Source: Pseudomonas parakoreensis (GTDB taxonomy: Bacteria; Pseudomonadota; Gammaproteobacteria; Pseudomonadales; Pseudomonadaceae). Taken from it: DNA of 64,000 nt. The translations under genes were made by a program, and so were the position numbers. The DNA lies in contig NZ_BQHY01000010.1 in the NCBI RefSeq assembly GCF_021602155.1, positions 62,001 to 126,000 on the forward strand, in the 5' to 3' direction. The notes beneath the pieces were generated by a model, which was not told where the DNA came from, did no database searches, and saw only the letters and a list, made by a program, of their open reading frames with translations. Shown here piece after piece: positions 25,401 through 32,205 of this stretch; position 1 is the first letter of the stretch, and every line of letters begins with the position of its first letter.

Positions 25401-27905
25401 GGCGCTCGTCAAGTGACCGCGCGTATTATCGAGACTGCCGGCGTGTACGGTCAGCGTCCCTTCGCTGCTGATCAGACCCTCGATATTGCTCAAGGCGTTG
25501 TCGAGACGAATGTCCAGATTGCCCTGCCGGGTGACGAAACTACCGCCGCTGTTATCCAGGCTCTGCCCGGTCAGCGTCGAAGTGCCAACACTGAACAGTT
25601 GTCCGAGGGTCTGATTGATGACCCGGGCCACAGTCAGGCCAAGGGTGGTTCCGGCGAGGACTTTGCCGCTGTCACTGTTGTTCAGGCTTTGACCGATGAC
25701 GGTCACATCGACGGTGCTGGAGATTTCGCCACCGCGATTGTCGATCTCGCCGACCGTGAGTTTCAGCGCTTTTGTGGTACCGACCAGACCGGCCTTACGG
25801 TTGTCGAGCGACTGGCCACTGAGCAACAACGAACCTTGGGCGACCAATTCACCACCCTGGTTAACCAATTGCGTCACGTTGGCGTTCAGATCGGCTTTGC
25901 TTGAGATGCGCCCGGCGCTGTTATCGATGCGCGTCACACCGAGAATCATCGGGCCTGCCGCACTGAGCAAGCCGCCACGGTTATCCAGTTGTGTGCCGCT
26001 GTAGTTGACGGCGGCCTGACCATCGAGCAGACCTTTATCGCGATTGTCGAGTGCGCCAACGCTGAGTTGCAGGTCTTTGGTCGCGCGAACTTTACCGCCG
26101 CGGTTGTCCACGGAATCGCTGCGCAGGGTCAGGCGATCCTTGCCAACCACGCTGCCGCCACGGTTGTCGAGGCTGCCACTCTGGACATCGACCGCACCTT
26201 TGGCGCTCAGCTCACCGTTCTGGTTATCGAACAAGCCAGTGATGCGCGCGGTCAGACTGCCGTCGCTGACGAGACTGCCTTCGTGACTGTTGTCGAGGCT
26301 GGCGGCGGTGATGCTGACATTTACCCCCGAGCCCAACACACCGTTGCGGTTGTTCAGCGCGCCGATCAAATCGATGTTCAGCGCTACGTCACCCGTCACC
26401 TGGCCGTCGCTGTTGTCCAGCGTGATGGCGTTGATACGGGTGGTGCCGGCGCTGGATATCTCGCCACTGTGGTTATTCAGATCGCCGAAATCGGCGCCGA
26501 GGTTGCCGTTGCTGCTGATCACGCCCTGAGTGTTGATGACCTTGCTGGCGCTCAACTGCACCGTCGAGTTACCGAGGACGCTGCCCTTGTTCTGATTGTC
26601 CAGGGTGGTGGCTGTGAGGCGCGTGCTCTGCTGGGCGCTCAACGTACCGCCCTGGTTGTTCAGGGTTTGCGCGACGGTCGCCGTCAGGTTGCGACTGGCG
26701 ATCACGCTTTTACCGCTGTTGTTGAGATTCTGCACACTCAGGCTCACGTCGCCAGCGCTGTTTCGGCTGTTGTCGGCGTTGATCCCGGCTTCAATGATGC
26801 CGTTGTTGCTCAGGGTTCCACCGGCGCTGAGGCTGATGCTGTCGCGTGCAGCGAGGTTTTGCTGGTTGCTCAGATCGCCTTGGGTTTGCACGCTCAGTGC
26901 GGTGCCGGCGTAGACCGGACCTTGGGCAGTAAGGCTGTTGGCTTTAATGTTCACGGCAGTGGCTGCCGAGGTCTGCGCCAGGGTCAACTGGCCGTTGGCA
27001 TCGATCTGGATATCGCCACCACTGGCGGCCAGGTTGCCCGCCAGTTTCACCCCGACCCCGGCCTCGGTGCCGACCAGTTTGATCGCCCCGGCGTACATCC
27101 CGCCGAGTGCCGAGGAGTCAATCGCCAGTTGCGGTTTGGCGCTGCCATCATCGGCGCGGGCCGTGGCGCTCAAGGTTTGCGCGTTGACGTCGTTGCGCCC
27201 GGCGACGATGGTCAGGTTCTGCGCCTGCAGTTGCGCGTTGATCTTCGCACTGCGGGTGATGATTTCGAAACGGTCGACGTTGCTCGCGTTGAGGCCGGCG
27301 CCTTCGATGGCGACGCTGCCCTGGTCGACCTGGAAGCGATCCAGACGGCCGTTATCCAGCACCGGTTTGCCGGTGGTCAGCGTTACGCGCGGCGCGTTGA
27401 TGAAGCCGCAGCCATTACAGGTGATGCCATACGGGTTGGCGACGATCACTCGCGCTGACTGCCCTGCCACTTCGGTGTAACCGCGCAACTGGCTCGGGTT
27501 GCCGCTGATGACTTCGTTGAGAATCGCTTGCGCCGAGCCACTGTTTTTCAGGTTCGGGTTGCCGATGATGTGCCCGGCCAACTGGGTGTTCGAGGTCTGC
27601 GCCGAGCCGTTGTTGAGGATGACGCCCTGCGCACCGACGTTGTAATCGTGAAACTGGTTGTGCGACAGCCCGCTGCCGTTGGGCGTGGCAATGTTGATGA
27701 TCGGCACGCCATTGCCGGCCCGATCCAGCGAAGTGTTCGGGTTGGCCACGACAATGCCGTCGGCCTGCGCCCACATCGGCTGCCAGAACATGACGTTCGC
27801 CAGCAGGAACGCCAGCCCGCGTTTGGGCATGCCCAGGAACAACTCACGGTTTTTTACGGCCGCAGAAGGCTGGCCTGCAAGGAAAGCGAACTGGCGAACA
27901 TCCAT
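16485..27905 (-). CDS. CdiA/FHA-type two-partner-secretion exoprotein with polymorphic toxin tip
   Basis: A 3806-residue protein. The N-terminus (MDVRQFAFLAGQPSAAVKNR, then LAFLLANVMFWQPMWAQA) carries the signal. The TPS haemagglutination-activity domain follows, with NPNLKNSGSAQAILNEV, GQSARVIVANPYGITCNGCG and INAPRVTLTTG. Long arrays of FHA repeats (SLDNxxG, VNNxGG) fill most of the protein. Further on come haemagglutinin-type repeats (LIAGENLDNVGT, NAGRDVNVASVQVK), then a DUF637-like hydrophobic region near residues 3250-3480. A Gly/Lys/Asp-rich hinge (about 3629-3672) leads to a 134-residue C-terminal domain that I cannot assign; it contains SQNRI, CKGQLCVSVGNADHATYYLT and GSVVVFDVD. No VENN motif was seen. 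The partner transporter gene lies 24 bases upstream and an immunity-like gene overlaps the stop. Function: surface filament delivering a toxin to neighbouring cells. Confidence 0.9.
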   Translation of the reverse strand: MDVRQFAFLAGQPSAAVKNRELFLGMPKRGLAFLLANVMFWQPMWAQADGIVVANPNTSLDRAGNGVPIINIATPNGSGLSHNQFHDYNVGAQGVILNNGSAQTSNTQLAGHIIGNPNLKNSGSAQAILNEVISGNPSQLRGYTEVAGQSARVIVANPYGITCNGCGFINAPRVTLTTGKPVLDNGRLDRFQVDQGSVAIEGAGLNASNVDRFEIITRSAKINAQLQAQNLTIVAGRNDVNAQTLSATARADDGSAKPQLAIDSSALGGMYAGAIKLVGTEAGVGVKLAGNLAASGGDIQIDANGQLTLAQTSAATAVNIKANSLTAQGPVYAGTALSVQTQGDLSNQQNLAARDSISLSAGGTLSNNGIIEAGINADNSRNSAGDVSLSVQNLNNSGKSVIASRNLTATVAQTLNNQGGTLSAQQSTRLTATTLDNQNKGSVLGNSTVQLSASKVINTQGVISSNGNLGADFGDLNNHSGEISSAGTTRINAITLDNSDGQVTGDVALNIDLIGALNNRNGVLGSGVNVSITAASLDNSHEGSLVSDGSLTARITGLFDNQNGELSAKGAVDVQSGSLDNRGGSVVGKDRLTLRSDSVDNRGGKVRATKDLQLSVGALDNRDKGLLDGQAAVNYSGTQLDNRGGLLSAAGPMILGVTRIDNSAGRISSKADLNANVTQLVNQGGELVAQGSLLLSGQSLDNRKAGLVGTTKALKLTVGEIDNRGGEISSTVDVTVIGQSLNNSDSGKVLAGTTLGLTVARVINQTLGQLFSVGTSTLTGQSLDNSGGSFVTRQGNLDIRLDNALSNIEGLISSEGTLTVHAGSLDNTRGHLTSAGALTLTSTGSLNNQTGLIATDSGLILASKSLDNSQGGLISGKKATALTTGIFNNASGGSLVSGDILTLNAGAVNNGIGSRIASERALTATVTGFDQQGGQLFSKTSLSLDLNYGQLNNRNGLINAPLLVLKNLQDVDNQGGEISSAQAFTLTAQNLDNSNNGKLISNQGLTLRIEQLLASVKGLISAQSVDVKSARLDNSGGLITSRGTLGVTVDGQLVNQSGTLIADDELNLKADSVDNSEGHIAGKADVIANVATLDNRHGELVATDGLKLTGNSLDNRNGGLVGANQALQLTLDAIDNRGGELSSQADVTLVGSRLDNSDGGKLIAQGALSLTVDEVLNRAKGLISGKTDLSLTGRSLDSTAGALLSQSNLKLDLSGDLNNSQGLISAEGSLGVTAASLTNNLGSLSVAGSLTLTTSGVVLNRGGQIVTDASLNLTSASLDNSDNGSISGKGPVVVHTATLDNSHNGRLNSGDTLELKATQVTNQDGGRIASVAALTANVTGLDQQGGQLFSNTSLDLDLNHGQLNNQSGFISAPLLMLKNLQDVNNTGGEISSAQTFTVTARSLDNSNGKLLSNQAVTLRIDQALTNIKGLIAAAALDVKAASLNNSGGTLTSRSSLDLNLDGLLNNQNLGLINATTGLTINSNGLNNQNGSLLGSAIAIDFGAATADLNNDGGLITTEGQLSIQHLRDVTNRSGEISSSQSIDLKTRAFDNSGGKLISSNLLSLTGTQLHNQNGLISGWQGLDVNAESLDNRNSGTLSSKSGSLNVTLSGDLLNSDAGALVSQKALNVNAASLDNSNKGVVSSGEAQTLTVSNLLNNAAGGSIYSGAILTMQAMTLGNAGGSVSAKQDLSFVGTTLDNTSGTLASDGAVTLDLLGALTNTNGKLASGGALLLQRATQINNQGGQLASQSLMTLRSGGLDNRNRGTVAANDLLTITTPGVIQNSADGLIYSQNGDVQIQAASLGNAKGTLQSKGVLALTTSGDIDNQSGRIIADAGDLTLDAGNLDSRGGVLASLKGAFSARLTGVLKNGYDLNNNRQGGVIQAQRVNLFAPGGIDNYGGRVSAQSGDVVITSGNFDNRNGGLYAKGKINVTGNNFDNSGDNDGQIAGQQIDLNLTGELNNRLGIIESDSTLTIKAASLDNQTGQLRALGTSGKTSFQIGGLFDNRNGTLETANTDLTLDAGSFLNTGGSLLHVGTGTFDISTNNVINAGGTLVTRGGLTISTDTWTNSNVIQAGRLTVNVNSLTQTATGQLLASDSFTGTGVNWLNEGLIASDGSMNVGLSSAYWGGGRLSSLGTLDLSAAQVSLNSEKSSIASGGDMHLNVGGRLDNGARLTSAANMTINAGQINNWGTLAAGQNLTATTGSLLNSNALITSGGDMRLQVANFNNSYGQLYGLGNVYIGGDAGTGKANLLDNVSGDIYSARDLTINALTVNNVRAILEYTKQEKSSVFITQLDCNLIPIAGCDFRSGSRRNGLWEIAETDRLKVNASSAAASMTSGGNMSINASTLNNTSSTIASTGNIVVNADTINNTGLQEQEIVTKRTYWNYVDQIFGVIVAVDAFNAKNGGTPSPTVEADLSAVIKMMGGGIITGPTTSVTSSSSAYDAVIQAAGNITLNAGQTISNSVVRPFYAYVTAGHTKADTSAGSAYSTPIHINAQLPPDLAQQQVNPLALPGFSLPTGQNGLFRLSGQGTTTPTASGPDSWTMGGASISPINRQQTLTDTQPRDIQLANGTQVSSSAVDLNTANHLAPETGTGASALDVSAPAADANTVGLPARSTSFTINRVQGVPADNRPSNAHKYLIETNPVLTDLKQFMGSDYLLSNLGYDPDKSAKRLGDGLYEQRLIQQAVVARTGQRFIDGQTTDESMFKYLMDNALTSKNQLNLTLGVTLTSEQVAALTHDIVWMESVVVNGEQVLVPVLYLANANNRLAPTGALIAGNDVTLIAGENLDNVGTLKATNNLSATASKDLVNSGLIEAGNRLDLLATNNIVNKSGGVITGGDVTLSTRKGDVINERTITSADNVDGPGNQHRDFADSAARIEAANDLTVKAAKDITIVGGVMQSGRDMTLNAGRDVNVASVQVKNSVFQDDNHNSSSITQLGADIDAGRDFKADAKRDINVIASQIDAKRDAAMTATDNIVFTSAADEEHSLSKSKKLTMQEDHVSQVMSGITAGGDVRLDAGKDLSVISSRVTAGDEAYLVAGDNLQILAKQDSDYSLYDKKKKGSFGSLETKRDEVTKITHVGSEISAGGNLTLKSDGDQRYQVAKLESGNDLTLDSGGVITFEGVKDLHDESHTKSNSNAGWNSAKGRGNTDETLRQSELIANGKLVIKAVDGLKIDIKQIDQKSVSQTIDTMVAADPKLAWLKEAELRGDVDWRRVEEIHKSFKYSTSGLGVAAQLALAIMLAAVTGGAGAGLIGATAGTFSAGFANAVLIAVETTAANSVISNKGDLGSVLKDVFSSENLQGYVLSGMLGGIGTGLGYNPTELGFDWNSAGQVVLKTSAETLAQTALQGGSLSDNFINNILGAVIDIGGAIAANKVGNLNLVDGSPTKIAAHALVGGLKSMAMGGDFKTGALAGGANEAMVQYLAGLILPDNYDPNMPGADQSKANLLAMSQLIAVLSAVVAGTDPNIAANIAATATQYNFLSHSDLERAAKEMINCGSDSTCANKAYGEYHELSRKQDIEAVAKCAADPGQCATFSSLVAEAEAKTQKLKDLAASASPEAAHFFDLLITENNGFQNMLAGITAGHTVAAIADTLVKTLDITHEVAMAAVEGFAMGVSAMGPTIKLPGGGKGGKGGTKDGAADTKEGAGTGGSKGDSGGGTKGDSPETVTYFRVEGGGSGTKTSQNRITANDDGTITINPGCKGQLCVSVGNADHATYYLTNRRPDGSVVVFDVDANTHKQIMDKLIDQHSVGPRDRDAPKRVDAGQPGFSLELPKVWETLLESNASNARVYTQDEFFKEFNK
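23340..25830 (-). repeat. two-copy ~1.24-kb super-repeat within the FHA gene
   Basis: Two consecutive segments of about 413 codons encode the same order of motifs: SLDNRxxGLVG, then SxNSDxGK, a GQLFS-containing part, and QLNNxxGxIxAPLLxLKNLQ followed by GEISSAQ. Anchor sequences GTTGTCGAG at 25800 and 24561 set the period at about 1239 bp. The copies are diverged but colinear. Confidence 0.7.
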
Positions 27906-27929
27906 GTCGATGGTCTCGAAGAATTTGAA

Positions 27930-29636
27930 TTAGATGAAAAAGTCGAGGCGGAAATAAATCGGCGCTTCACGCTCGGTCAGCACATCCGGGCGTTCGAGGG
28001 AATGGGCAAAGGTCACGCTGGCAGCCACGTGTTGACCACGGGCGAACAGTTCCAGCGAGTTGCTCGACATGCGTCCGTGCTGATCGCCGTTGTAGCGGTC
28101 GCCGCGAATCACGCCCTGGTCGTAGCCGAGGCTGGTGCCGTATTCGGCGAACACCGGGCGCAGCCATTCGGCCGTCACCGGACGGCTCCAGCGCAGGTCG
28201 TTGCGCCAGTAACCGCCGCTGTCGCCGGACAGCGACTGATCCTTGTAGCCACGGATCGACGACAGTCCACCGAGGCTGGTGCGCTGCGGACTGAACAGCA
28301 CATCCTCGCTGCGTTGGCCGGTCATCAGGCTGCTGAAGCTGAAGGATTCGCCCCACACCTTGAACGGTTGCAGATAGCTCAGGGTCGCGGTGTATTTGCG
28401 GTAGCGTGCGTCGGGCTCGCCGGGGCCTGGATCGTGGCTGCCCTGCGCATCGAACGCGCCGATGCCTTCCTGCATGCCGGCGTCGAAGTTGACGAAGGCG
28501 CTGCCGATGCGGCGACCGTGGTTGAAGCCGAACTGCGCTTCGCTGATGCGGTTGCTGCTCAGCTTGAGCTTGCTGTTTTCGATGAAGTTGTTGGTGCGCA
28601 GGTAGGACAGGCCGGCACTGAGCGAGGTCTTGCTCACCGAGTCGCGATGGATCACCCGCTCGGCGCGCAGCTGATGGTTTTCGCTGTCGCCGGTCTGCTT
28701 GAAGTTGTAGCCGTTGGCGGCGATCTGCGAGCGGTAGTCGCTCTGGCTGTAGGTGTAGCTGAAGTTCCACCAGCCCCACGGCAGGTTGTAATTGAGCATG
28801 GCGTTGCTGGAGGTGTGCTGGTGGTCAGTCATTGCATCGTGACCGCCGCGCAGGCTCAACTGATCGGCCAGGCCCAGCGGGCTGTCCCAATCGAAAGTGG
28901 TGCCCCACTGCTGTTCACCGGTGCTGCGTTGGCCGTCGTTGCTGCGCGACAGTCCGGCACGCCATGGCTTCTGCGGGTTATTGGTGACCAGCACTTCACT
29001 GCCGCCGACGTTCTTGCCCGGCGCCAGCTCCATCTTGGCCTGATTGGACGGCAGGCGATTGAGCTGATCGACCATCTGCTCGATCTCGCGCAGGTTGACC
29101 AGTTCGCCGGACTTGCCGGGAAAGGCCATCGCCAGTTCGCGCTGCGAAAGCTGGCTGTTCTCGGCGCCCTTCATGCCTTCGAGTTTGCCTTCGACCACCA
29201 GCACTTTCAGGTGCCCGCCAGACAAGTCTTGCTGCGGCAGGTAGGCGCGGCTGGTGACCAAGCCTTTCTCGATGTAATGGTCGGTGATGACTTTCAGCAG
29301 CTCGTTGAGCTGGGGTACACCGAGGCACTGGTCGATGTAGGGCTTGAGCAGACGGGTTTTGTCGCTGTCGGACAGACTGTCGGCGCCCTTGAGTTCGATG
29401 TCCTTGATCGGGAAACAGCGGGTATCGGTGGGCGCTGCCGGTTGCGAAGGCTTGGCATCTTTGCCGGGCAAATCCTTGAGTTCTTCCAGGCGCCGCTGTT
29501 GCTCTTCAAGCAGGCGATTCTGGCGATCGCGGATCAGGTCGGTTTCACCGGGGGTGGGTGCAGCGAAGGTAATTTGAAGCGGAGACAGGCACAGCAAAGC
29601 CACGCACAACCTCGCCACGAGGGCGGGTGGATACAT
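27930..29636 (-). CDS. CdiB/FhaC/ShlB-family outer-membrane TpsB transporter
   Basis: The start is ATG 29636 (MYPPALVARLCVALLCLSPL), because GAGGG lies 7 bases upstream; the frame opens 30 bases earlier. The product has 568 residues. The signal peptide ends near TFA-AP. A charged N-terminal helix follows (RDRQNRLLEEQQRRLEEL), then two POTRA domains with CFPIKDIELKGAD and ITDHYIEKGLVTSRAYLPQQ, and a 16-strand-type barrel. The conserved RGY loop motif (LSSIRGYKDQSLSGDSGGYW) and a terminal aromatic strand (YFRLDFFI) are present. It recognises the TPS domain of the adjacent exoprotein and threads it across the outer membrane. It is the first gene of the minus-strand CDI operon. Confidence 0.92.
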   Translation of the reverse strand: MYPPALVARLCVALLCLSPLQITFAAPTPGETDLIRDRQNRLLEEQQRRLEELKDLPGKDAKPSQPAAPTDTRCFPIKDIELKGADSLSDSDKTRLLKPYIDQCLGVPQLNELLKVITDHYIEKGLVTSRAYLPQQDLSGGHLKVLVVEGKLEGMKGAENSQLSQRELAMAFPGKSGELVNLREIEQMVDQLNRLPSNQAKMELAPGKNVGGSEVLVTNNPQKPWRAGLSRSNDGQRSTGEQQWGTTFDWDSPLGLADQLSLRGGHDAMTDHQHTSSNAMLNYNLPWGWWNFSYTYSQSDYRSQIAANGYNFKQTGDSENHQLRAERVIHRDSVSKTSLSAGLSYLRTNNFIENSKLKLSSNRISEAQFGFNHGRRIGSAFVNFDAGMQEGIGAFDAQGSHDPGPGEPDARYRKYTATLSYLQPFKVWGESFSFSSLMTGQRSEDVLFSPQRTSLGGLSSIRGYKDQSLSGDSGGYWRNDLRWSRPVTAEWLRPVFAEYGTSLGYDQGVIRGDRYNGDQHGRMSSNSLELFARGQHVAASVTFAHSLERPDVLTEREAPIYFRLDFFI

Positions 29637-29790
29637 GTTCGATCCCTCGAGACGGAATGACATCAAAATAGTGGCGCGATATTAGATGGCCATCATTTTG
29701 ACGTCAAACAAACATTTCGACCGTTTGTCGGGTTTGTAACAGGGATTGAACAATCGACGCGGTTGCGGTTTTCCGGGGTTAATCCCTGGT
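29637..29790. promoter_or_regulatory. upstream region of the CDI operon
   Basis: About 150 AT-rich bases between the cdiB-like start and the HxlR-type stop. They should contain the promoter of the minus-strand CDI operon; I do not see a confident -35/-10 pair or a clear terminator for the HxlR gene. Confidence 0.4.
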
Positions 29791-30240
29791 TCAGTGTGCA
29801 ACGCCCAACTTCGTCGCCACGTCCTGCGGTGCCAGCAGGCGGCCATCCGCTGAACGCAATTCCAGCTTCCTGATCGGCTGCCGCTGCTGCGCGTCAACCA
29901 TCACCGAACCCGCCTCCCCCGGCGCATACAGGTGTTCGCCGCCCCACTGCGACAGCGCAACGATCACCGTCTGCAAGGCCTTGCCGCGTTCGGTCAGCAC
30001 GTATTCCTTATAGGCACCGCCATCGGCGGCCGGCACGGTTTGCAGGATCCCCTGCTCTACCAGGCTCTTGAGCCGAGCGCTGAGCATGTTCTTGGCGATG
30101 TCCAGATTCTTCTGAAAATCACTGAAGCGGCGGATGCCCTCCAGCGCATCGCGGATGATCAGCAGCGACCACCAGTCGCCGATCAGATCCAGCGTACGGG
30201 CGACCGGGCAGGCGTTGCCGTGCAGGCTTTTGCGCTTCAC
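29791..30240 (-). CDS. HxlR-family transcriptional regulator
   Basis: A GTG start at 30240 (VKRKSLHGNACPVARTLDLI) is chosen: GGAG lies 8 bases upstream and the family normally begins with MKRKS. The product has 149 residues. The winged helix is typical: LIGDWWSLLIIRDALEGIRR, then SDFQKNLDIAKNMLSARLKS and the wing YVLTERGKAL. HxlR proteins are small redox- or electrophile-responsive DNA-binding dimers; a Cys at the start of the domain (NACPVAR) is the usual sensor position. It diverges from an alpha/beta hydrolase gene, its likely target. The long open frame reaching 31185 is antisense to that hydrolase. Confidence 0.88.
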   Translation of the reverse strand: MKRKSLHGNACPVARTLDLIGDWWSLLIIRDALEGIRRFSDFQKNLDIAKNMLSARLKSLVEQGILQTVPAADGGAYKEYVLTERGKALQTVIVALSQWGGEHLYAPGEAGSVMVDAQQRQPIRKLELRSADGRLLAPQDVATKLGVAH

Positions 30241-30411
30241 AGGGTGTTTCTCCGTCAAATCCAGCGTGTGGTTGCATCTTACAACTGTGGTCGCGGAAAA
30301 GAACCACGCCGACAGCGCAGCACCTGCATACAAGTGGCCACGGTCGATTGCGCGGATAGTGAATCCTGCTTTTACAGCCCTCCCCAACGCGTACTCAAGC
30401 AAGGAGTTTCC

Positions 30412-31230
30412 ATGAGCACATTCACTACCGATGACGGCACACAGATCTATTTCAAGGACTGGGGCAGCGGCAAGCCCGTGCTGTTCAGCCATGGCTGGCC
30501 GCTGGATGCCGACATGTGGGAATACCAGATGGAATACCTGAGCAGTCGCGGCTACCGCACGATTGCCTTCGACCGCCGTGGTTTCGGGCGCTCCGATCAA
30601 CCGTGGAACGGCTATGACTACGACACCTTTGCCGACGACATCGCGCAACTGATCAAACACCTCGACCTGCGCGACGTGACGCTGGTCGGTTTCTCCATGG
30701 GCGGCGGCGACGTCAGTCGCTACATCGCCCGCCACGGCAGCGAGCGCGTTGCCGGGCTGGTGCTGCTTGGCGCGGTGACGCCACTGTTCGGCAAGAAGGC
30801 CGATTACCCGCAGGGCGTCGACACCTCGGTGTTCGACGGGATCAAGGCCGGCCTGCTCAAGGATCGCGCGCAGTTCATCGCGGACTTCGCCGCGCCATTC
30901 TACGGCACCAATCAGGGCCAGAAAGTGTCCGATGGCGTGCTCACGCAAACCCTGAACATCGCCCTGCTCGCCTCGCTGAAAGGCACCGTGGATTGCGTCA
31001 CCGCGTTTTCGCAAACCGACTTCCGCCCGGACATGGCGAAGATCGACGTGCCGACTCTGGTAATCCACGGTGACGGCGATCAGATCGTGCCGTTCGAAAC
31101 CACCGGCAAACAGGCCGCCGCGCAGATCAAGGGCGCCGAGTTGAAAGTCTACGCCGGCGCGCCCCATGGTTTTGCCGTGACCCACGCCGAGGCGCTGAAT
31201 GAGGATCTGCTGGCCTTCCTCAACCGCTGA
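30412..31230 (+). CDS. alpha/beta hydrolase (non-haem chloroperoxidase/arylesterase type)
   Basis: The start is ATG 30412 after AAGGAG. The product has 272 residues. Family marks are FKDWGSGKPVLFSHGWPLDA (oxyanion HGWPL), AFDRRGFGRSDQPWNGYDYD, the nucleophile elbow GFSMGGGD, the acid in VIHGDGDQIVP and the catalytic His in GAPHGFAVTH. This is the cofactor-free perhydrolase/chloroperoxidase subgroup of alpha/beta hydrolases, which also act as esterases. It is divergent from an HxlR regulator, suggesting induction by an electrophile or ester. Cytoplasmic; no signal peptide. Confidence 0.9.
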   Translation: MSTFTTDDGTQIYFKDWGSGKPVLFSHGWPLDADMWEYQMEYLSSRGYRTIAFDRRGFGRSDQPWNGYDYDTFADDIAQLIKHLDLRDVTLVGFSMGGGDVSRYIARHGSERVAGLVLLGAVTPLFGKKADYPQGVDTSVFDGIKAGLLKDRAQFIADFAAPFYGTNQGQKVSDGVLTQTLNIALLASLKGTVDCVTAFSQTDFRPDMAKIDVPTLVIHGDGDQIVPFETTGKQAAAQIKGAELKVYAGAPHGFAVTHAEALNEDLLAFLNR

Positions 31231-31275
31231 CGATCATCGGCGCGAGGATCGTCTGCGATGACGTGTCCGCCTGGC

Positions 31276-31989
31276 TCAATCCGCCATCAACGCTGCCAGT
31301 GCCAACGCGTTACCCAGCGCGGCACCACTGGCGGTGTTGTCGAAGATGCACCAGACCGCGGCGCCCTCTGCTGCCGCGACCTGCATCTGCTCTGCCAGCG
31401 CTTGCAGATAACGCTCGTTGTAGGCGCTGTGGTAGATACGTGGCGAACCGTGCAATCGCCAATAACACACACCTTGCCAGCCCTGCGCCGAACCATCGGT
31501 ACTGATCCGCGACGGATCGACCATGGCCTGGGCAATCCGATACGCCTGCAGCATCGGCGCTGCCGTTACCCATGACTCATGCCGTGGCTCAAGCACCACG
31601 GCACCGGCGAAGCGTTGGCGCAACGCCACGAAAAACGCCTCTGCGCTTGTCGGTTCAAAGGCCAGCGACGGTGGCAGTTGCACCAGCAAGCATCCCAGCC
31701 GATCGGCCAGACCCTCGCACTGCCCGAGAAATTCGTCCAGCGCTTGATCACAGTCCCGCAGACGCCATTCATGAGTGATCTGCTTTGGCACTTTCACTGA
31801 AAAGCGAAAGCCCGGCGGCACCGAATCCGCCCAGCGCGCATAGGTCTGACGCCGATGCGGACGATAAAACGAGCTGTTGATTTCCACGCAGTCAAACCGC
31901 GCCGCGTAACGCTGCAGATGCGTACCCTCGGCCGGAAACTGCGGCCAATACTCGCGCCCCAGACTCCAGCCCGCGCAACCGATGAACAT
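31276..31989 (-). CDS. DUF72-family protein (YecE-like)
   Basis: The start is ATG 31989 (MFIGCAGWSLGREYWPQF). The product has 237 residues. The DUF72 pattern is clear: IGCAGW near the start, FDCVEINSSFYRPH, FRFSVKVPKQITHEWRL, LGCLLVQLPPSLAF, AVVLEPRHESW and the ending VWCIFDNTASGAALGNALAL. It is a TIM-barrel-like family of unknown biochemical role, found widely as single genes. It is convergent with the hydrolase gene, with 45 bases between the stops. No partner is evident. Confidence 0.88.
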   Translation of the reverse strand: MFIGCAGWSLGREYWPQFPAEGTHLQRYAARFDCVEINSSFYRPHRRQTYARWADSVPPGFRFSVKVPKQITHEWRLRDCDQALDEFLGQCEGLADRLGCLLVQLPPSLAFEPTSAEAFFVALRQRFAGAVVLEPRHESWVTAAPMLQAYRIAQAMVDPSRISTDGSAQGWQGVCYWRLHGSPRIYHSAYNERYLQALAEQMQVAAAEGAAVWCIFDNTASGAALGNALALAALMAD

Positions 31990-32065
31990 CAAAAAAGCAC
32001 CTTCGCTGCTTCACCCATGAAAATCTCCACGGTCCTCGTTCACAGATTCAGGACACAGCGAAATA

Positions 32066-32158
32066 CCTGTGGGAGCTGGCTTGCCAGCGAAGGCGTCGAC
32101 ACCTCCACAATCGCTGCACCTGACACAACGCTTTCGCGAGCAAGCTCGCTCCCACAGG
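32066..32158. repeat. chimeric palindromic repeat pair
   Basis: The left arm reads CCTGTGGGAGCTGGCTTGCC and the right arm GAGCAAGCTCGCTCCCACAGG. The outer 11 bases pair, but the inner palindromes differ (GCTGGC-TTGCCAGC versus GCGAGC-AAGCTCGC). It joins two subtypes of the TGTGGGAGC repeat. Confidence 0.8.
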
Positions 32159-32205
32159 GTTCTGCGGCGCTCACAGATTTGGGACACGACGAAGCGCCTG
32201 CACGA

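Noticed and set aside
16485-29636. Prophage or conjugative island
   Set aside because: No integrase, structural phage genes, tRNA junction or direct repeats; only the CDI tail has atypical composition.
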